The notes under the pieces: model-generated | What the model was told of the DNA's origin: nothing | Seen by the model: only the letters and a program-made list of their open reading frames with translations | Database searches by the model: none | Shown here: one piece after another, positions 41,785 through 51,036 of the stretch | Position numbering within the stretch: the first letter of the stretch is position 1 | Layout of the letters: each line of letters begins with the position of its first letter | Assembly (NCBI GenBank): GCA_040776905.1 | Contig: JAXGZQ010000001.1 | Span: 1,302,001 to 1,366,000, forward strand | Reading direction: 5' to 3' | Origin: SLHU01 sp009929975 | Lineage (GTDB): Bacteria; Bacillota; Clostridia; Saccharofermentanales; UBA5734 | Length of the DNA: 64,000 bases | Program-made: the position numbers and the translations under genes

Positions 41785-42966
41785 TCAAACGCTCTGTTCC
41801 TGATGCCCCGCGATTTCACCGGCGCGACGCAGGGCGATTTTCGTGATAACCGGTCCGGTCAGTTCATAAACCAATGTGGCACAGAGAATGATCGCGCGGA
41901 TCTGCGTGCCGTAGTCCGGAGCGATCCGCAGTGCCAGAGTCGAAAGCCCGATCGCGACACCGGCCTGTGGAATCAGGGTCCAACCGAGAAAACGCTGAAC
42001 GGCGGGCTCTGTCTTCATCAGCCAGGCCCCCAGCCAGGCCCCGGCGAACTTGCCGATGATCCGGCCGATGATATAGATCAGTCCGATCAGGCCGATTGCG
42101 CGGAGAACGGTCAGATCGAGCTCAGCGCCGGATAAGACAAAAAAGAGCAGAAACAGCGGCGGCGTCACAGTATCCGCGATTTTAAACGTATGAACCGCCT
42201 GGCGGCTCAGATTGACATAAACCGCACCGAGTGCCATACAGGTCAGGAGCGCGGATAACCCAAGCCATGATGACAGTCCGATTCCGGCGAAGATGAGGGC
42301 GACGATAAAGATCAGCCGGTCATGGTCGCGGTCAATCCGCCTGAGAAATAAGGCGAGGAGAAATCCCAGCAGCGCGCCGATCAGCAGGGATCCCACGATC
42401 TCCAGAAGCGGCAGCAGGATCATTGAAATGACCGACAGCTTTTGATGACGAACCAGTACCTGGGCAATCGCCGCCGCAATGGAAAAAAGCATCAGCGCCG
42501 CGGCGTCATCCATCGCGACAACCGGCAGCAGCATGCTCGTAACCGGACCTTTCGCCCGGTACTGGCGGACAACCATCAGCGTTGCCGCCGGCGCGGTTGC
42601 AGCGCCGATCGCGCTGAGGAGCAGTGCCTGCGGCAGGGGAACCTTGAATAACAGGAAGACACCGAACAGAATCAGGACCGCTCCGGTGGATTCCAGTGCG
42701 GCGATGACCAGCGGAGCCTTGCCCAGTTTACCCAGAAAATCCAGTTTGAACTCACTGCCGATCGCGAACGCGATGAAACCGAGCGCGATATCGGAGATGA
42801 TGGCAAAACCATGCAGGGATGTCATGGGAATGACTTTGAAAACACTGAGAAGAAGGCCGGCGACCAGATAGCCGGTCACGGCCGGCAAATGGAGTTTCCC
42901 CAACAGCCAGGCGCTGCCATAACCCAGGATGAGCGCTAATGACAGATAAATAAGTTGTTCGGACAT
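41785..42966 (-). CDS. CPA2-family cation/H+ antiporter
   Basis: A 393-residue integral membrane protein of 12-13 helices of the Kef/NapA type. Family features are ITGYLVAGLLL-like helix 2 (AVTGYLVAGLLLSV), the acidic pair in LLPVVAMDDAAALMLFS at the ion-binding site, and PPLFLLFFVLSGAELDL. It lacks the C-terminal RCK/TrkA-N domain of KefB/KefC, so regulation may pass through the adjacent PII-like protein. It exchanges Na+ or K+ for protons across the membrane. Confidence 0.87.
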   Translation of the reverse strand: MSEQLIYLSLALILGYGSAWLLGKLHLPAVTGYLVAGLLLSVFKVIPMTSLHGFAIISDIALGFIAFAIGSEFKLDFLGKLGKAPLVIAALESTGAVLILFGVFLLFKVPLPQALLLSAIGAATAPAATLMVVRQYRAKGPVTSMLLPVVAMDDAAALMLFSIAAAIAQVLVRHQKLSVISMILLPLLEIVGSLLIGALLGFLLALFLRRIDRDHDRLIFIVALIFAGIGLSSWLGLSALLTCMALGAVYVNLSRQAVHTFKIADTVTPPLFLLFFVLSGAELDLTVLRAIGLIGLIYIIGRIIGKFAGAWLGAWLMKTEPAVQRFLGWTLIPQAGVAIGLSTLALRIAPDYGTQIRAIILCATLVYELTGPVITKIALRRAGEIAGHQEQSV

Positions 42967-43172
42967 GTTCCTGACCTCCTGCCGGCCGACCTCCCGTCCG
43001 TCGGCGAAAATAGAAAAGGACTAACCACCAGTATAGGACATATTGTTCCATTCGGCTATTCGCCAATGTACGAAAGATCACAGTTATTTGCCCGTTTTGG
43101 TGTTAAAGTGAAGATAAACAGACGATTATGCCTGCTGAACAGGCAAATCAGCAAAAGAAAGCCGGAAAGCCA

Positions 43173-43898
43173 ATGTATCAGATCCTTCTTGTTGATGATG
43201 ACCGGATGATCAGCCACTTGATGCGGCGATATCTGGAAAAGAATGATTTTTCGGTCAGTCTGGCCCATGATATCCGCAGCGCACTGTCGAGCCTGGATCA
43301 AGCGTGGCCCGATCTGGCACTCGTCGATATCATGCTGCCGGATGGCAGCGGGCTGGAGCTGATTCACCAGCTGCGCCAGGTCCAGGGGATCCCGGTCATC
43401 ATGATGACGGCCCGGGGCGGAATCGAGGACAAGTCAACCGCGTTTCGGCGCGGAGCTGATGATTATGTCGTCAAGCCGTTTGATCCGAATGAACTGGTAC
43501 TGCGTGTCCAGGCGGTCATCCGCCGGATTCATGAGACGGAAACCGGCGTGCGTGATCCACGACTCAGCCAGGAATCGCTGACGCTGGGCCGTCAGGGGAC
43601 AGTCCGCCTGGTGCTCGACCCGGATACCATGACTGTCCAGCTTGAGGATCAGCCGGTTGAACTGCCGAGGCGGGAGTTCCAGCTGCTCTATCTGCTGGCC
43701 GCGAACGCGGGTCAGACGCTGACCCGGGAACAGATCACCGATCATATCTGGGGCCTTGATTTCGATGGTGAGCCGCGGGTGGTTGATCTTTATATCGACC
43801 GGCTGCGTAAACGGCTGGCGGTTGACCGCGGCACACCGTGCGATTGGTCGATCCGGACTGTCCGCGGCCTGGGGTACCGACTGGAGGTCGCAACATGA
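43173..43898 (+). CDS. OmpR/PhoB-type response regulator
   Basis: A 241-residue regulator. Receiver domain: acidic pocket LVDDDR, phospho-acceptor Asp52 in LALVDIMLPDG, Thr in MMTARG and Lys101 in VVKPFD. The winged-helix DNA-binding domain (about 140-240) ends with VVDLYIDRLRKRL and IRTVRGLGYRLE. The start at ATG 43173 (MYQILLVDDD) fits the family; an ATG 45 bases upstream has no ribosome site. It overlaps the kinase gene by four bases (ATGA), forming a cognate pair. Confidence 0.93.
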   Translation: MYQILLVDDDRMISHLMRRYLEKNDFSVSLAHDIRSALSSLDQAWPDLALVDIMLPDGSGLELIHQLRQVQGIPVIMMTARGGIEDKSTAFRRGADDYVVKPFDPNELVLRVQAVIRRIHETETGVRDPRLSQESLTLGRQGTVRLVLDPDTMTVQLEDQPVELPRREFQLLYLLAANAGQTLTREQITDHIWGLDFDGEPRVVDLYIDRLRKRLAVDRGTPCDWSIRTVRGLGYRLEVAT

Positions 43899-45349
43899 AA
43901 ACAACCCTGTTTCGCCGCTTCCTGCTCCGCTTTATCCCGATCAGTCTGGCCGGCCTGCTCATTCTGGCACTGGTGGCGGTCGGCCTGCTGCAGGCAGGCG
44001 CGCTGCGCCGTGAGACAGATTATCTGAGAACCCGGGCGACGATGATCGGCGAACTGCTCGACGCGGTGGTCAATCAAGAAACCAGCATGCAGGAATTGAA
44101 CCGGCAGATCCGGTCTATTTCACTGAATGAATCGTATCGGGTCATGCTGCTGGCTGAAACGGATGAGATCAGCGCCGGACGAGGCGGCCCCGGCCCGAAT
44201 CAGGGCAGTACAGGTTCTCTGCGCCATGGGATGATGGATCTGTTTACCGACCGGGAGCAGGCTCTGACCGAATTGACCGGACTGCTGACCGACGGTCAGC
44301 TGCAGCAGCTGAGCCAGTCCGGTGGCCAGCCTGTGGTGATCCGTACGTATAAGGACCAGCTGCTGACTCCGTCACTGGTCTGCGGACTGCTGACCGACGC
44401 GGGGCTGCTGCTGATCTGGCTGCCGGCAGATGCCGCCGGCTCGCTTCTCTCCGGAGGACTGCCGCTTCTCGCGGTTCTGATCCTGACATTCATGTTGATC
44501 GGCCTGATTTCAGCGGCTGTCGCCGCGGCCTCCTTCCGCCGGCTGCTGCGGCCATTTGCGGAGATCAGCCGGGTGGCCGACAGCATTATTTCCGGCCAGT
44601 ATGATGCCAGGCTGACGGATTATCCGGAGGAAGAGCTGCAGACCCTGGCCATATCCGTCAACCGGATGGTCGCCCGGCTGCAGGAACTTGATAATGCCCG
44701 GCTCGACTTCATCGCGCAGATCGCCCATGAACTGCGGACTCCGCTGACCATTCTGCGCATGTCGCTCCAGGGCATCCTTGATCAGGTGATCAGCCCGGAT
44801 GAGATTCCCGAGTTTCTCAGAACATCATTAAAAGAAACGGATCGGCTGGAGGCTCTGACAACCGATCTGATTGATCTGTCTCTGGCAGAAGGCGGCACTT
44901 TCCCGATCGAGCTGCAGACCTTTGACCTGGCCGGGCTGCTCGACTCGGTGGTGGCCGGAGTCAAACCACTGGCTGACCGCAACCAGCAGCAGCTGATCAC
45001 CGATTATCCATCTGAGATGACGATTTCCGCCGACCCGGCCAGAATCCGCCAGGTACTGCTTAATCTTTTGAGCAACAGCCTGAAATACGCCGGTGACGGC
45101 GCGATGATTGAACTGCATGCCGAGATCCGCAGCGGCCAGCTGCATCTGTGGGTCAGAGATAATGGTCCGGGTATTTCTCCGGATGAGCTTTCCCGGCTGT
45201 TTACCAAATACAGCCGGCGCGCCGGCCGGGCAGGTGCGGGGCTTGGCCTGGTGATCAGCCGCGCGATCATCGAAGCTCACGGCGGCCGGATTTCCGCGAA
45301 CTCCGACGGGCAGAGCTATACCCAGATCGACTGGACCATTCCCGCCTGA
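43895..45349 (+). CDS. Membrane sensor histidine kinase
   Basis: A 484-residue kinase: helix 1 at about 12-34, an extracytoplasmic sensor of about 150 residues containing a Gly/Pro-rich stretch, helix 2 at about 190-212, HAMP, the phosphorylated His in IAQIAHELRTPLTILR, and an ATPase domain with N-box NLLSNSLKYA, G1 DNGPGIS and G2 GAGLGLV. Start at ATG 43895 has GGAGG and overlaps the regulator stop. A secreted protein is encoded 110 bp downstream and may be a target. Confidence 0.93.
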   Translation: MKTTLFRRFLLRFIPISLAGLLILALVAVGLLQAGALRRETDYLRTRATMIGELLDAVVNQETSMQELNRQIRSISLNESYRVMLLAETDEISAGRGGPGPNQGSTGSLRHGMMDLFTDREQALTELTGLLTDGQLQQLSQSGGQPVVIRTYKDQLLTPSLVCGLLTDAGLLLIWLPADAAGSLLSGGLPLLAVLILTFMLIGLISAAVAAASFRRLLRPFAEISRVADSIISGQYDARLTDYPEEELQTLAISVNRMVARLQELDNARLDFIAQIAHELRTPLTILRMSLQGILDQVISPDEIPEFLRTSLKETDRLEALTTDLIDLSLAEGGTFPIELQTFDLAGLLDSVVAGVKPLADRNQQQLITDYPSEMTISADPARIRQVLLNLLSNSLKYAGDGAMIELHAEIRSGQLHLWVRDNGPGISPDELSRLFTKYSRRAGRAGAGLGLVISRAIIEAHGGRISANSDGQSYTQIDWTIPA

Positions 45350-45459
45350 GGTCTGATCAGGGTGAAATATTTTTTTAAATGACATCAAAATGAGATATTG
45401 ACCTGTCATGATCAGGGTATCAAAGGCGGGATGACCGCCGAGTACAGGAGGCAACAACA

Positions 45460-45891
45460 ATGAAAAATCGCAGAAAATGGTTATCGCTGACCGGCTTACT
45501 GGCTGTCGTCATGGTTTTCTCTCTCGTCGCAGGATCGGCGTTGGCTGAAACCACAGATGTAGATACACCGGAAACCACCGTCGAAGGTGCAGATGAAGAC
45601 GTTCGTGTCTGTCCTGTGACCGGAGAACCGGGTCCGGGTCCGAATGCCCGGCCGAATGGCTACGGCGGACGTGAGGACACCGGTGTCCGCCAGCGGATTC
45701 AGGACGAAGCGTGCCTTGCTGACCCTGAGCTTGCGGAAGCACGTAAGGCAGAAGCCGAAGTTCGTCGTGCGGAAAACCGCGCAGCCCGTGAAGAGCGGAT
45801 TGCCAACGGTGAGGCCGGTGAAGGCTATCGTTACGGACAAGGTGGACAAGGCGGCCGCGGATGTGGTCAGATGGGCGGCCAGCAGCCGTAA
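45460..45891 (+). CDS. Small secreted Ala/Glu/Arg-rich protein
   Basis: A 143-residue protein with a Sec signal peptide (basic start, hydrophobic 11-25, likely cleavage after SALA at residue 29). The mature part has DVRVCPVTGEPGPGPNARPNG, a charged helix (EARKAEAEVRRAENRAAREERIA, shorter units repeated) and a Gly-rich tail with one Cys. I know no named family with certainty. It has AGGAGG upstream, follows the two-component genes, and is closed by a long terminator. Secretion and position suggest a cell-envelope role under the kinase, which is inference. Confidence 0.75.
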   Translation: MKNRRKWLSLTGLLAVVMVFSLVAGSALAETTDVDTPETTVEGADEDVRVCPVTGEPGPGPNARPNGYGGREDTGVRQRIQDEACLADPELAEARKAEAEVRRAENRAAREERIANGEAGEGYRYGQGGQGGRGCGQMGGQQP

Positions 45892-45943
45892 GGACTGCGG
45901 CAGCCTCATGATGGCCGGTCAACTCGACCGGTGAATCAATCAG

Positions 45944-46000
45944 AAAAAGCGGGATCACCCGCGGAATTCCGAAAGGATCCGCCGCGGGTGGCCCGCTTTT
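45944..46000. terminator. Long bidirectional terminator
   Basis: A three-part stem: AAAAGCGGG/CCCGCTTTT, CACCCGCGG/CCGCGGGTG and TTCC/GGA around a GAAA loop, with T runs on both strands. It serves the secreted-protein gene and the convergent epimerase gene. Confidence 0.88.
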
Positions 46001-46018
46001 CATATCCCGGCGAATGGA

Positions 46019-47014
46019 TCAGACGACGGGCCTTCCGGCAATCAGGCGGTCGAGGAAGTCGTCCCATTCAGGGTCATCCCGCTGCAGGGACGGATTGGCT
46101 TTGAAGGTCTCAATGACCCGGCGGGCACCGAGATCAAACCGGACACTGCAGCGAAAGTCAGGAACCAGCGCTTTGATTTTACTGTTGTCAAACAGCGCGC
46201 AGTGGGCTTTGTCTCCCTGCAGCGGTCCGAGCAGATCCGGCTTGGCGGCCACCAGCTCATCGGTTGAGATATGGACGATATTGGGCTCCGCTCCGAGCGC
46301 GCTGCCGATAATCCGGTAGATATGGTTCCAGGTCAGGGCCTCATCAGATGTAATATGATAGCTTTCCCCGATCGCGTGACTGTTGCCCATCAGGCCGGTA
46401 AACGCGGTAGCGAAATCATCACTGTGCGTCAGCGTCCAGAGGGTGTGGCCATCGCCGTGGACGACAACCGGGCGGCCTTCCATGATCCGTTTGAGTGTCT
46501 GCCAGGGACCGTTGTCTCCGTGAATCGCCAGAGGCAGGGTCCAGTCGGAATAGGTGTGGCTGGGCCGGACAATGGTGATCGGAAAGCCTGTCTGGCGATA
46601 GGCTGCCACCAGACGGTCCTCACAGGCGATTTTTGCCTGTGAGTAGGACCAGTAGCGATTATACAGCGGGGTGCTTTCCCGGATCAGCGGACTGGCCGGC
46701 GGTTTCTGATACGCCGACGCGGTGCTGATGAAGATATACTGGCCGCAGCGGCCGTTGAACAAGCGGATATCCCGCTCGATCTGTTCGGGGGTGTAGACGA
46801 TAAATTCAGCGACCGTGTCGAACGTTTCATTTTGCATAAGCGCCGCGACGGCTTTTTCATCCGACATGTCAGCCTCAATCAGGCGGGCTTCGGCGGGCAG
46901 GCGGTCCCTGCTGCGGCCACGGTTGAGAACCGTCAGATCCCAACCCTGCTCAACGAGTCGATGGCAGATGGATGTACTGATGGTTCCGGTGCCTCCGATA
47001 ATCAATGCTTTCAT
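46019..47014 (-). CDS. NAD-dependent epimerase/dehydratase (extended SDR)
   Basis: A 331-residue Rossmann enzyme with ALIIGGTGTISTSICHRLVEQG for NAD(P) binding and the catalytic YSQAK (the usual YxxxK). FISTASAYQKP and IVRPSHTYSDW are extended-SDR segments. Such proteins epimerise, reduce or dehydrate nucleotide-sugars; the specific substrate is not evident. CAGGAGG precedes the ATG. It stands alone between a shared terminator and a divergent dehydrogenase gene. Confidence 0.85.
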   Translation of the reverse strand: MKALIIGGTGTISTSICHRLVEQGWDLTVLNRGRSRDRLPAEARLIEADMSDEKAVAALMQNETFDTVAEFIVYTPEQIERDIRLFNGRCGQYIFISTASAYQKPPASPLIRESTPLYNRYWSYSQAKIACEDRLVAAYRQTGFPITIVRPSHTYSDWTLPLAIHGDNGPWQTLKRIMEGRPVVVHGDGHTLWTLTHSDDFATAFTGLMGNSHAIGESYHITSDEALTWNHIYRIIGSALGAEPNIVHISTDELVAAKPDLLGPLQGDKAHCALFDNSKIKALVPDFRCSVRFDLGARRVIETFKANPSLQRDDPEWDDFLDRLIAGRPVV

Positions 47015-47154
47015 GGATAATATCCTCCTGTTATTGACGGTAATGAGCCAAATGATATGATCGATGTCTTTCTATTATATACCGAAATCGTTCAAAACTG
47101 AGGATCAGGTGCCCGCAAGAGAAGAACGATGGCCCATTTCAGACCAAAATGGCT

Positions 47155-47160
47155 TATAAT
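47155..47160 (+). promoter_or_regulatory. Putative -10 for the 47204 gene
   Basis: A perfect TATAAT 43 bp before the start codon; no clear -35. Confidence 0.35.
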
Positions 47161-47203
47161 AACGACTATAAGTTGATGATGCAGCAGAAAAGGGGACGCG
47201 AAA

Positions 47204-48289
47204 ATGGAAACGACAATGATAGGTGCGTATCTTCCCGGAAACAGTACAGTGGACTTGCGGGAGGTGGCCATTCCCGAACCGGGCCATGGCCAGGTTCTGA
47301 TCCGGATTAAGGCGTCAACGATCTGTGGCAGTGATATCCGGGCGATCTACCGTGAACATGTCGGCAAAGGACCGGAAGGCTATCAGAATAAAATCGCCGG
47401 GCATGAGCCCTGCGGCCAGATTGTCCGCTGTGGACCCGGCATGCGCCGCTTTAATGAAGGCGACCGGGTCATTATTTATCATATCTCCGGCTGCGGCCTG
47501 TGTCCCGACTGCCGGCGCGGATATATGATCAGCTGCAGCAGTCCGCTGCGGGCCGCTTATGGCTGGCAGCGTGACGGCGGTATGGCGCCATATATGCTAG
47601 CGGATGAGAAAGACTTGATTCCGCTGCCGGATGAACTGACGTACACCGATGGCGCGCAGGTGGCCTGCGGATTTGGGACGGTCTATGAAGGGCTGGACCG
47701 AATGGGTATTGATGGCAGTCATGATGTTCTGGTTGTCGGCCTTGGGCCGGTTGGCCTAGCCGCGATGATGCTGGCCAGAGCGATGGGCGCACAGCGTGTT
47801 TACGGTGTGGATCCCGCGCCGGAACGCCGCCATCTGGCCCTGGAGATGAAGCTGGCGGACAAGGTGTTCGCGCCGGGTCCGGAGACACTGGCCGAACTGA
47901 AGGGTCTGACCGGCGGCCATGGAGTTGAACGGGCCGTGGACTGCTCAGGCAGCGCGGACGGCCGTCGGCTCGCGATCCAGGCCACCCGGCAATGGGGCCG
48001 AATGGTCATGATCGGTGAAGGCGGCAGTGTGCAGTTTGATCCCAGTCCTGATATCATCCATGAGCAGAAGACCATTTACGGCTCCTGGGTGACCAGCACC
48101 TGGAAAATGGAGGAGCTGGTTGAGCGGCTGGTCCGCTGGCAGCTTCATCCGGAGCGTCTGGTTACACATCGTTTCCCGCTGGAGCGGGTTGATGAAGCCT
48201 ATCGTCTGATGGCAGACGGCCGCTGCGGCAAGGTCGCGGTCGTCTTCGATGAAGAACTCGAAGGAATGTCATCGGATTCGAATCAATAA
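47204..48289 (+). CDS. Zinc-dependent medium-chain alcohol/polyol dehydrogenase
   Basis: A 361-residue MDR enzyme. Catalytic zinc ligands are in STICGSDIR and AGHEPCGQI; the structural zinc lobe is CGLCPDCRRGYMISC; the NAD fold is VVGLGPVGLAAMMLARAMGA. It resembles threonine/sorbitol-type dehydrogenases and would oxidise a sugar alcohol or a sugar hydroxyl to a ketone. It is followed after 20 bp by a D-tagatose-3-epimerase-like gene, so a ketose route is likely. Confidence 0.9.
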   Translation: METTMIGAYLPGNSTVDLREVAIPEPGHGQVLIRIKASTICGSDIRAIYREHVGKGPEGYQNKIAGHEPCGQIVRCGPGMRRFNEGDRVIIYHISGCGLCPDCRRGYMISCSSPLRAAYGWQRDGGMAPYMLADEKDLIPLPDELTYTDGAQVACGFGTVYEGLDRMGIDGSHDVLVVGLGPVGLAAMMLARAMGAQRVYGVDPAPERRHLALEMKLADKVFAPGPETLAELKGLTGGHGVERAVDCSGSADGRRLAIQATRQWGRMVMIGEGGSVQFDPSPDIIHEQKTIYGSWVTSTWKMEELVERLVRWQLHPERLVTHRFPLERVDEAYRLMADGRCGKVAVVFDEELEGMSSDSNQ

Positions 48290-48309
48290 AACGGCAAGGA
48301 GGATCACGC

Positions 48310-49197
48310 ATGCAATTCGGCATTTATTATGCGTACTGGGAAGAGGAGTGGCAGGCTGACTATCTGCCTTATATCAGCAAGGCCGCGCGGCTCGGGTTTG
48401 ACACCCTGGAGATCGCCTGCACACCGATCCCCCATATGTCAAAGGACGCGATGATCCGGCTGAGAGAAACCGCGGCTGATCACGGCATCACTCTGACGGC
48501 CGGCCACGGCCCTCAGGCCAGCCAGAACCTGGCCTCTGCCGACCCGGCCGTGACCCGTTCAGCGATCGCGTTCTACGAGGATCTGCTCAAGCGGCTCGAT
48601 TTTCTCAATATTCGGACGATCGGCGGCGGGATCTATTCGTACTGGCCGGTTGATATGTCACAGCTGCTGGATAAGGAAGGCGACTGGGGGCGCAGTGTCC
48701 GCAATGTCCGGACCGTTGCCCGTACAGCCGGGGATCTTGGCATCCGCTACTGCCTGGAAGTGCTCAACCGTTTTGAGGGATATCTGCTCAATACCGCGGC
48801 TGAAGGCCGGCGTTTTGTTGAGGAAGTGGATCATGACGCGGTCTGGCTGATGCTCGATACCTTCCACATGAACATCGAAGAGGACAGCTTTCGCGAGGCG
48901 ATCCTGACAGCCGGTGATAAACTCGGTCATTTTCATACCGGAGAAGCCAATCGGCGGGTTCCCGGTGCCGGCCGCCTGCCCTGGCAGGAGATCGCCGCCG
49001 CGCTGACCGAGATCGGCTATGACCGGACCATGGTCATGGAACCGTTTGTCCGCAAGGGCGGGCAGGTCGGTCGGGATATCCGGGTCTGGCGGGACCTGTC
49101 ACACGGGGCTGATACCAGCGCGCTTGATCTGGCCGCCGCCAAATCAGTCGCTTTCTGCCGCTCGCTGATGGAACTGGCCCGCCAGCAGACTAATTGA
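48310..49197 (+). CDS. D-tagatose/D-allulose 3-epimerase-like TIM barrel
   Basis: A 295-residue enzyme of the ketose 3-epimerase branch. It begins FGIYYAYWEEEW and carries the four metal/catalytic residues in CLEVLNRFEGY (Glu), MLDTFHMNIEE (Asp and His), GHFHTGEANRRVPGAG (His, Arg) and TMVMEPFV (Glu), a pattern specific to tagatose/allulose epimerases. It likely interconverts C3 epimers of a ketose. It has AAGGAGG upstream and shares an operon with the dehydrogenase before it. Confidence 0.87.
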   Translation: MQFGIYYAYWEEEWQADYLPYISKAARLGFDTLEIACTPIPHMSKDAMIRLRETAADHGITLTAGHGPQASQNLASADPAVTRSAIAFYEDLLKRLDFLNIRTIGGGIYSYWPVDMSQLLDKEGDWGRSVRNVRTVARTAGDLGIRYCLEVLNRFEGYLLNTAAEGRRFVEEVDHDAVWLMLDTFHMNIEEDSFREAILTAGDKLGHFHTGEANRRVPGAGRLPWQEIAAALTEIGYDRTMVMEPFVRKGGQVGRDIRVWRDLSHGADTSALDLAAAKSVAFCRSLMELARQQTN

Positions 49198-49231
49198 TCA
49201 GAAAAATAGTCAGCGATAGAGAGGAATCAAT

Positions 49232-49885
49232 ATGAAGGATACTTTCAGGCAGGCACTGCAGGCACGCGACCGCGCCCGATCCGTGATGATGTGCCTCGAT
49301 GCGCTGCAGACCGGAACGACCAGCGTTCCGGTTTTGTATGAAGACATCATCGCGCCGGTTCTCAACAGCTTGGCGGTGCCGGAGGAACAGATCAATGAAC
49401 TGATCTGGCAGGAACATGCCATGTCGTCCATTGTACGAAGCATTGTCGAGGCCGCCTACCCGTATGTCCTCAGGGAACGGGAAGCACTGGGGCTGCAGAT
49501 CGCACGCAGCATCCTGGTCTTCTGCCCGGCGCGCGAAACCCATGAACTGGGCGCGCGTATGGTGGCGGATTTTTATCAGATTGTCGGCTATGATGTGATC
49601 TATCTTGGCGCGGACACACCGGAAATGACGATCCTGCAGGCGATTTGCCATCTCAAGCCGGACTATCTTTCCATCAGCGTCACCAATCCCTATAATCTGT
49701 TCGAGGCGCGCCGGCTGATCCGGCGGCTTCGTGAACAGGCGGGATATGACCTCGAGGTGCTGGCCGGCGGCTATGCTTTCGCGGCTGATCCTTCGACTGT
49801 CGCCGCCACCGGCGTGGACCGGCTGCTGCATCGCTTCTCGGATATCCTGGAACTGCGCAATCGGGAGGAGGTGAACGCAGAATGA
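49232..49885 (+). CDS. Cobalamin-binding sensor-like protein
   Basis: A 217-residue protein. Residues 1-85 form a helical B12-binding_2-like cap with EHAMSSIVRSI; residues about 93-210 form the Rossmann-like B12 domain with RETHELGARMVADFYQIVGYDVIYLG. The cobalamin-ligand motif reads E102-x-H104-x-x-G107 in place of DxHxxG, as in B12 domains of some MerR-type photoreceptors. There is no methyltransferase or DNA-binding domain. Its stop overlaps the start of a FtsX-like permease gene (ATGA), an unusual pairing that suggests B12 or corrinoid-linked control of the transporter. Confidence 0.82.
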   Translation: MKDTFRQALQARDRARSVMMCLDALQTGTTSVPVLYEDIIAPVLNSLAVPEEQINELIWQEHAMSSIVRSIVEAAYPYVLREREALGLQIARSILVFCPARETHELGARMVADFYQIVGYDVIYLGADTPEMTILQAICHLKPDYLSISVTNPYNLFEARRLIRRLREQAGYDLEVLAGGYAFAADPSTVAATGVDRLLHRFSDILELRNREEVNAE

Positions 49886-51036
49886 AACTCGCGTTTCGTA
49901 TTGCCTCCCGATTTCTTCTTTCCAGCCGCGGCCAGACCATTCTGATTTTGACCGGTATCATCATCGGCGTTTCAGTCCAGGTTTTCATCGGCTCGCTGAT
50001 TGACGGCCTGCAAAAATCACTGGTCGACTCAACGGTCGGCAGTTCATCACAGGTGACCATTGAATCCGTCGAGCGGAATCAGACATTCCCGCTTTCAGAC
50101 GATCTCCTGGCCGATCTTGACCGCCGCTCCGACCTCACTGCTGTTTCTCCAGTCTTCAGCGCGTCGGCCTTTATGGTCGATGATGAAGCAACCTGGCCGG
50201 TCCTGATGCGCGGATTTGATTTCGCGCGGGCTGAACCGATTTATAAGACCGAAGCTCAGCTGGCGGCCGGCCGTCTGCCGGCCGGAACCGGTGAAGTTCT
50301 GCTGGGAACCGGCCTGGCTGAACTGACCGGGTATACGGTGGGCGATACACTGACGGTTCTGACGCCATCGGGCGATACACGTGATCTTCTGATCAGCGGC
50401 ATTTTTGATCTCAAGGTCGCCTCGCTCAATGAGACCTGGCTGCTCAGCGATCTGGCGACGACACAAGCCCTGTTCGCTGCCGGTGACGAAGTCAGTGCCG
50501 TCGAGATGCAGGTTGAAGCCGTATTCGCGGCCGATGAGACCGCGTCTTTGCTGGCAGACAGTCTGCCGGCGGATCTCAAAGTGACGGACTGGAAAGTGGA
50601 AAATGAGCAGCTGCTCAGCGCGTTGTCCGGCCAGTCGGCTTCCAGCTACATGATTCAGGTGTTCGTCTTGCTCGCCGTTCTCCTCGGCATCAGTTCGGTT
50701 CTGGCAATCTCGGTGGTCCAGAAGTCACGCCAGATCGGCATCCTCAAGGCGATGGGCATCCGCAACCGGACTTCCCGGCAGATCTTCCTGATTCAGGGCT
50801 TTCTGCTCGGCCTGATCGGCGCGCTGGCCGGGGTCGGCCTCGGTCTCGGCCTGTCCGCGGTGTTCTCGACCTTTGTCCGCAATGCGGACGGTACGCCGCT
50901 GGTGCCCTTCTATTTTGATCCGGTTTTTGTTTCCCTGTCCTTCCTGATTGCCGTCGCGGCCGCAACGGTGTCTTCGATGATCCCGGCAGGGAAATCCGCG
51001 AAACTGAATCCGATCGAGGTGATTCGCAATGGCTGA
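49882..51036 (+). CDS. FtsX/LolC-type ABC transporter permease
   Basis: A 384-residue membrane protein with helix 1 at about 18-38, a large extracytoplasmic MacB-PCD-like domain (about 39-255) and three C-terminal helices. SVVQKSRQIGILKAMGIRNRTSRQIFLIQGF is the FtsX coupling segment. MacB/LolC proteins act mechanically on lipoproteins, peptides or envelope enzymes rather than through a pore. It is coupled to the B12-binding gene upstream and overlaps the ATPase gene by eight bases. Confidence 0.88.
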   Translation: MKLAFRIASRFLLSSRGQTILILTGIIIGVSVQVFIGSLIDGLQKSLVDSTVGSSSQVTIESVERNQTFPLSDDLLADLDRRSDLTAVSPVFSASAFMVDDEATWPVLMRGFDFARAEPIYKTEAQLAAGRLPAGTGEVLLGTGLAELTGYTVGDTLTVLTPSGDTRDLLISGIFDLKVASLNETWLLSDLATTQALFAAGDEVSAVEMQVEAVFAADETASLLADSLPADLKVTDWKVENEQLLSALSGQSASSYMIQVFVLLAVLLGISSVLAISVVQKSRQIGILKAMGIRNRTSRQIFLIQGFLLGLIGALAGVGLGLGLSAVFSTFVRNADGTPLVPFYFDPVFVSLSFLIAVAAATVSSMIPAGKSAKLNPIEVIRNG

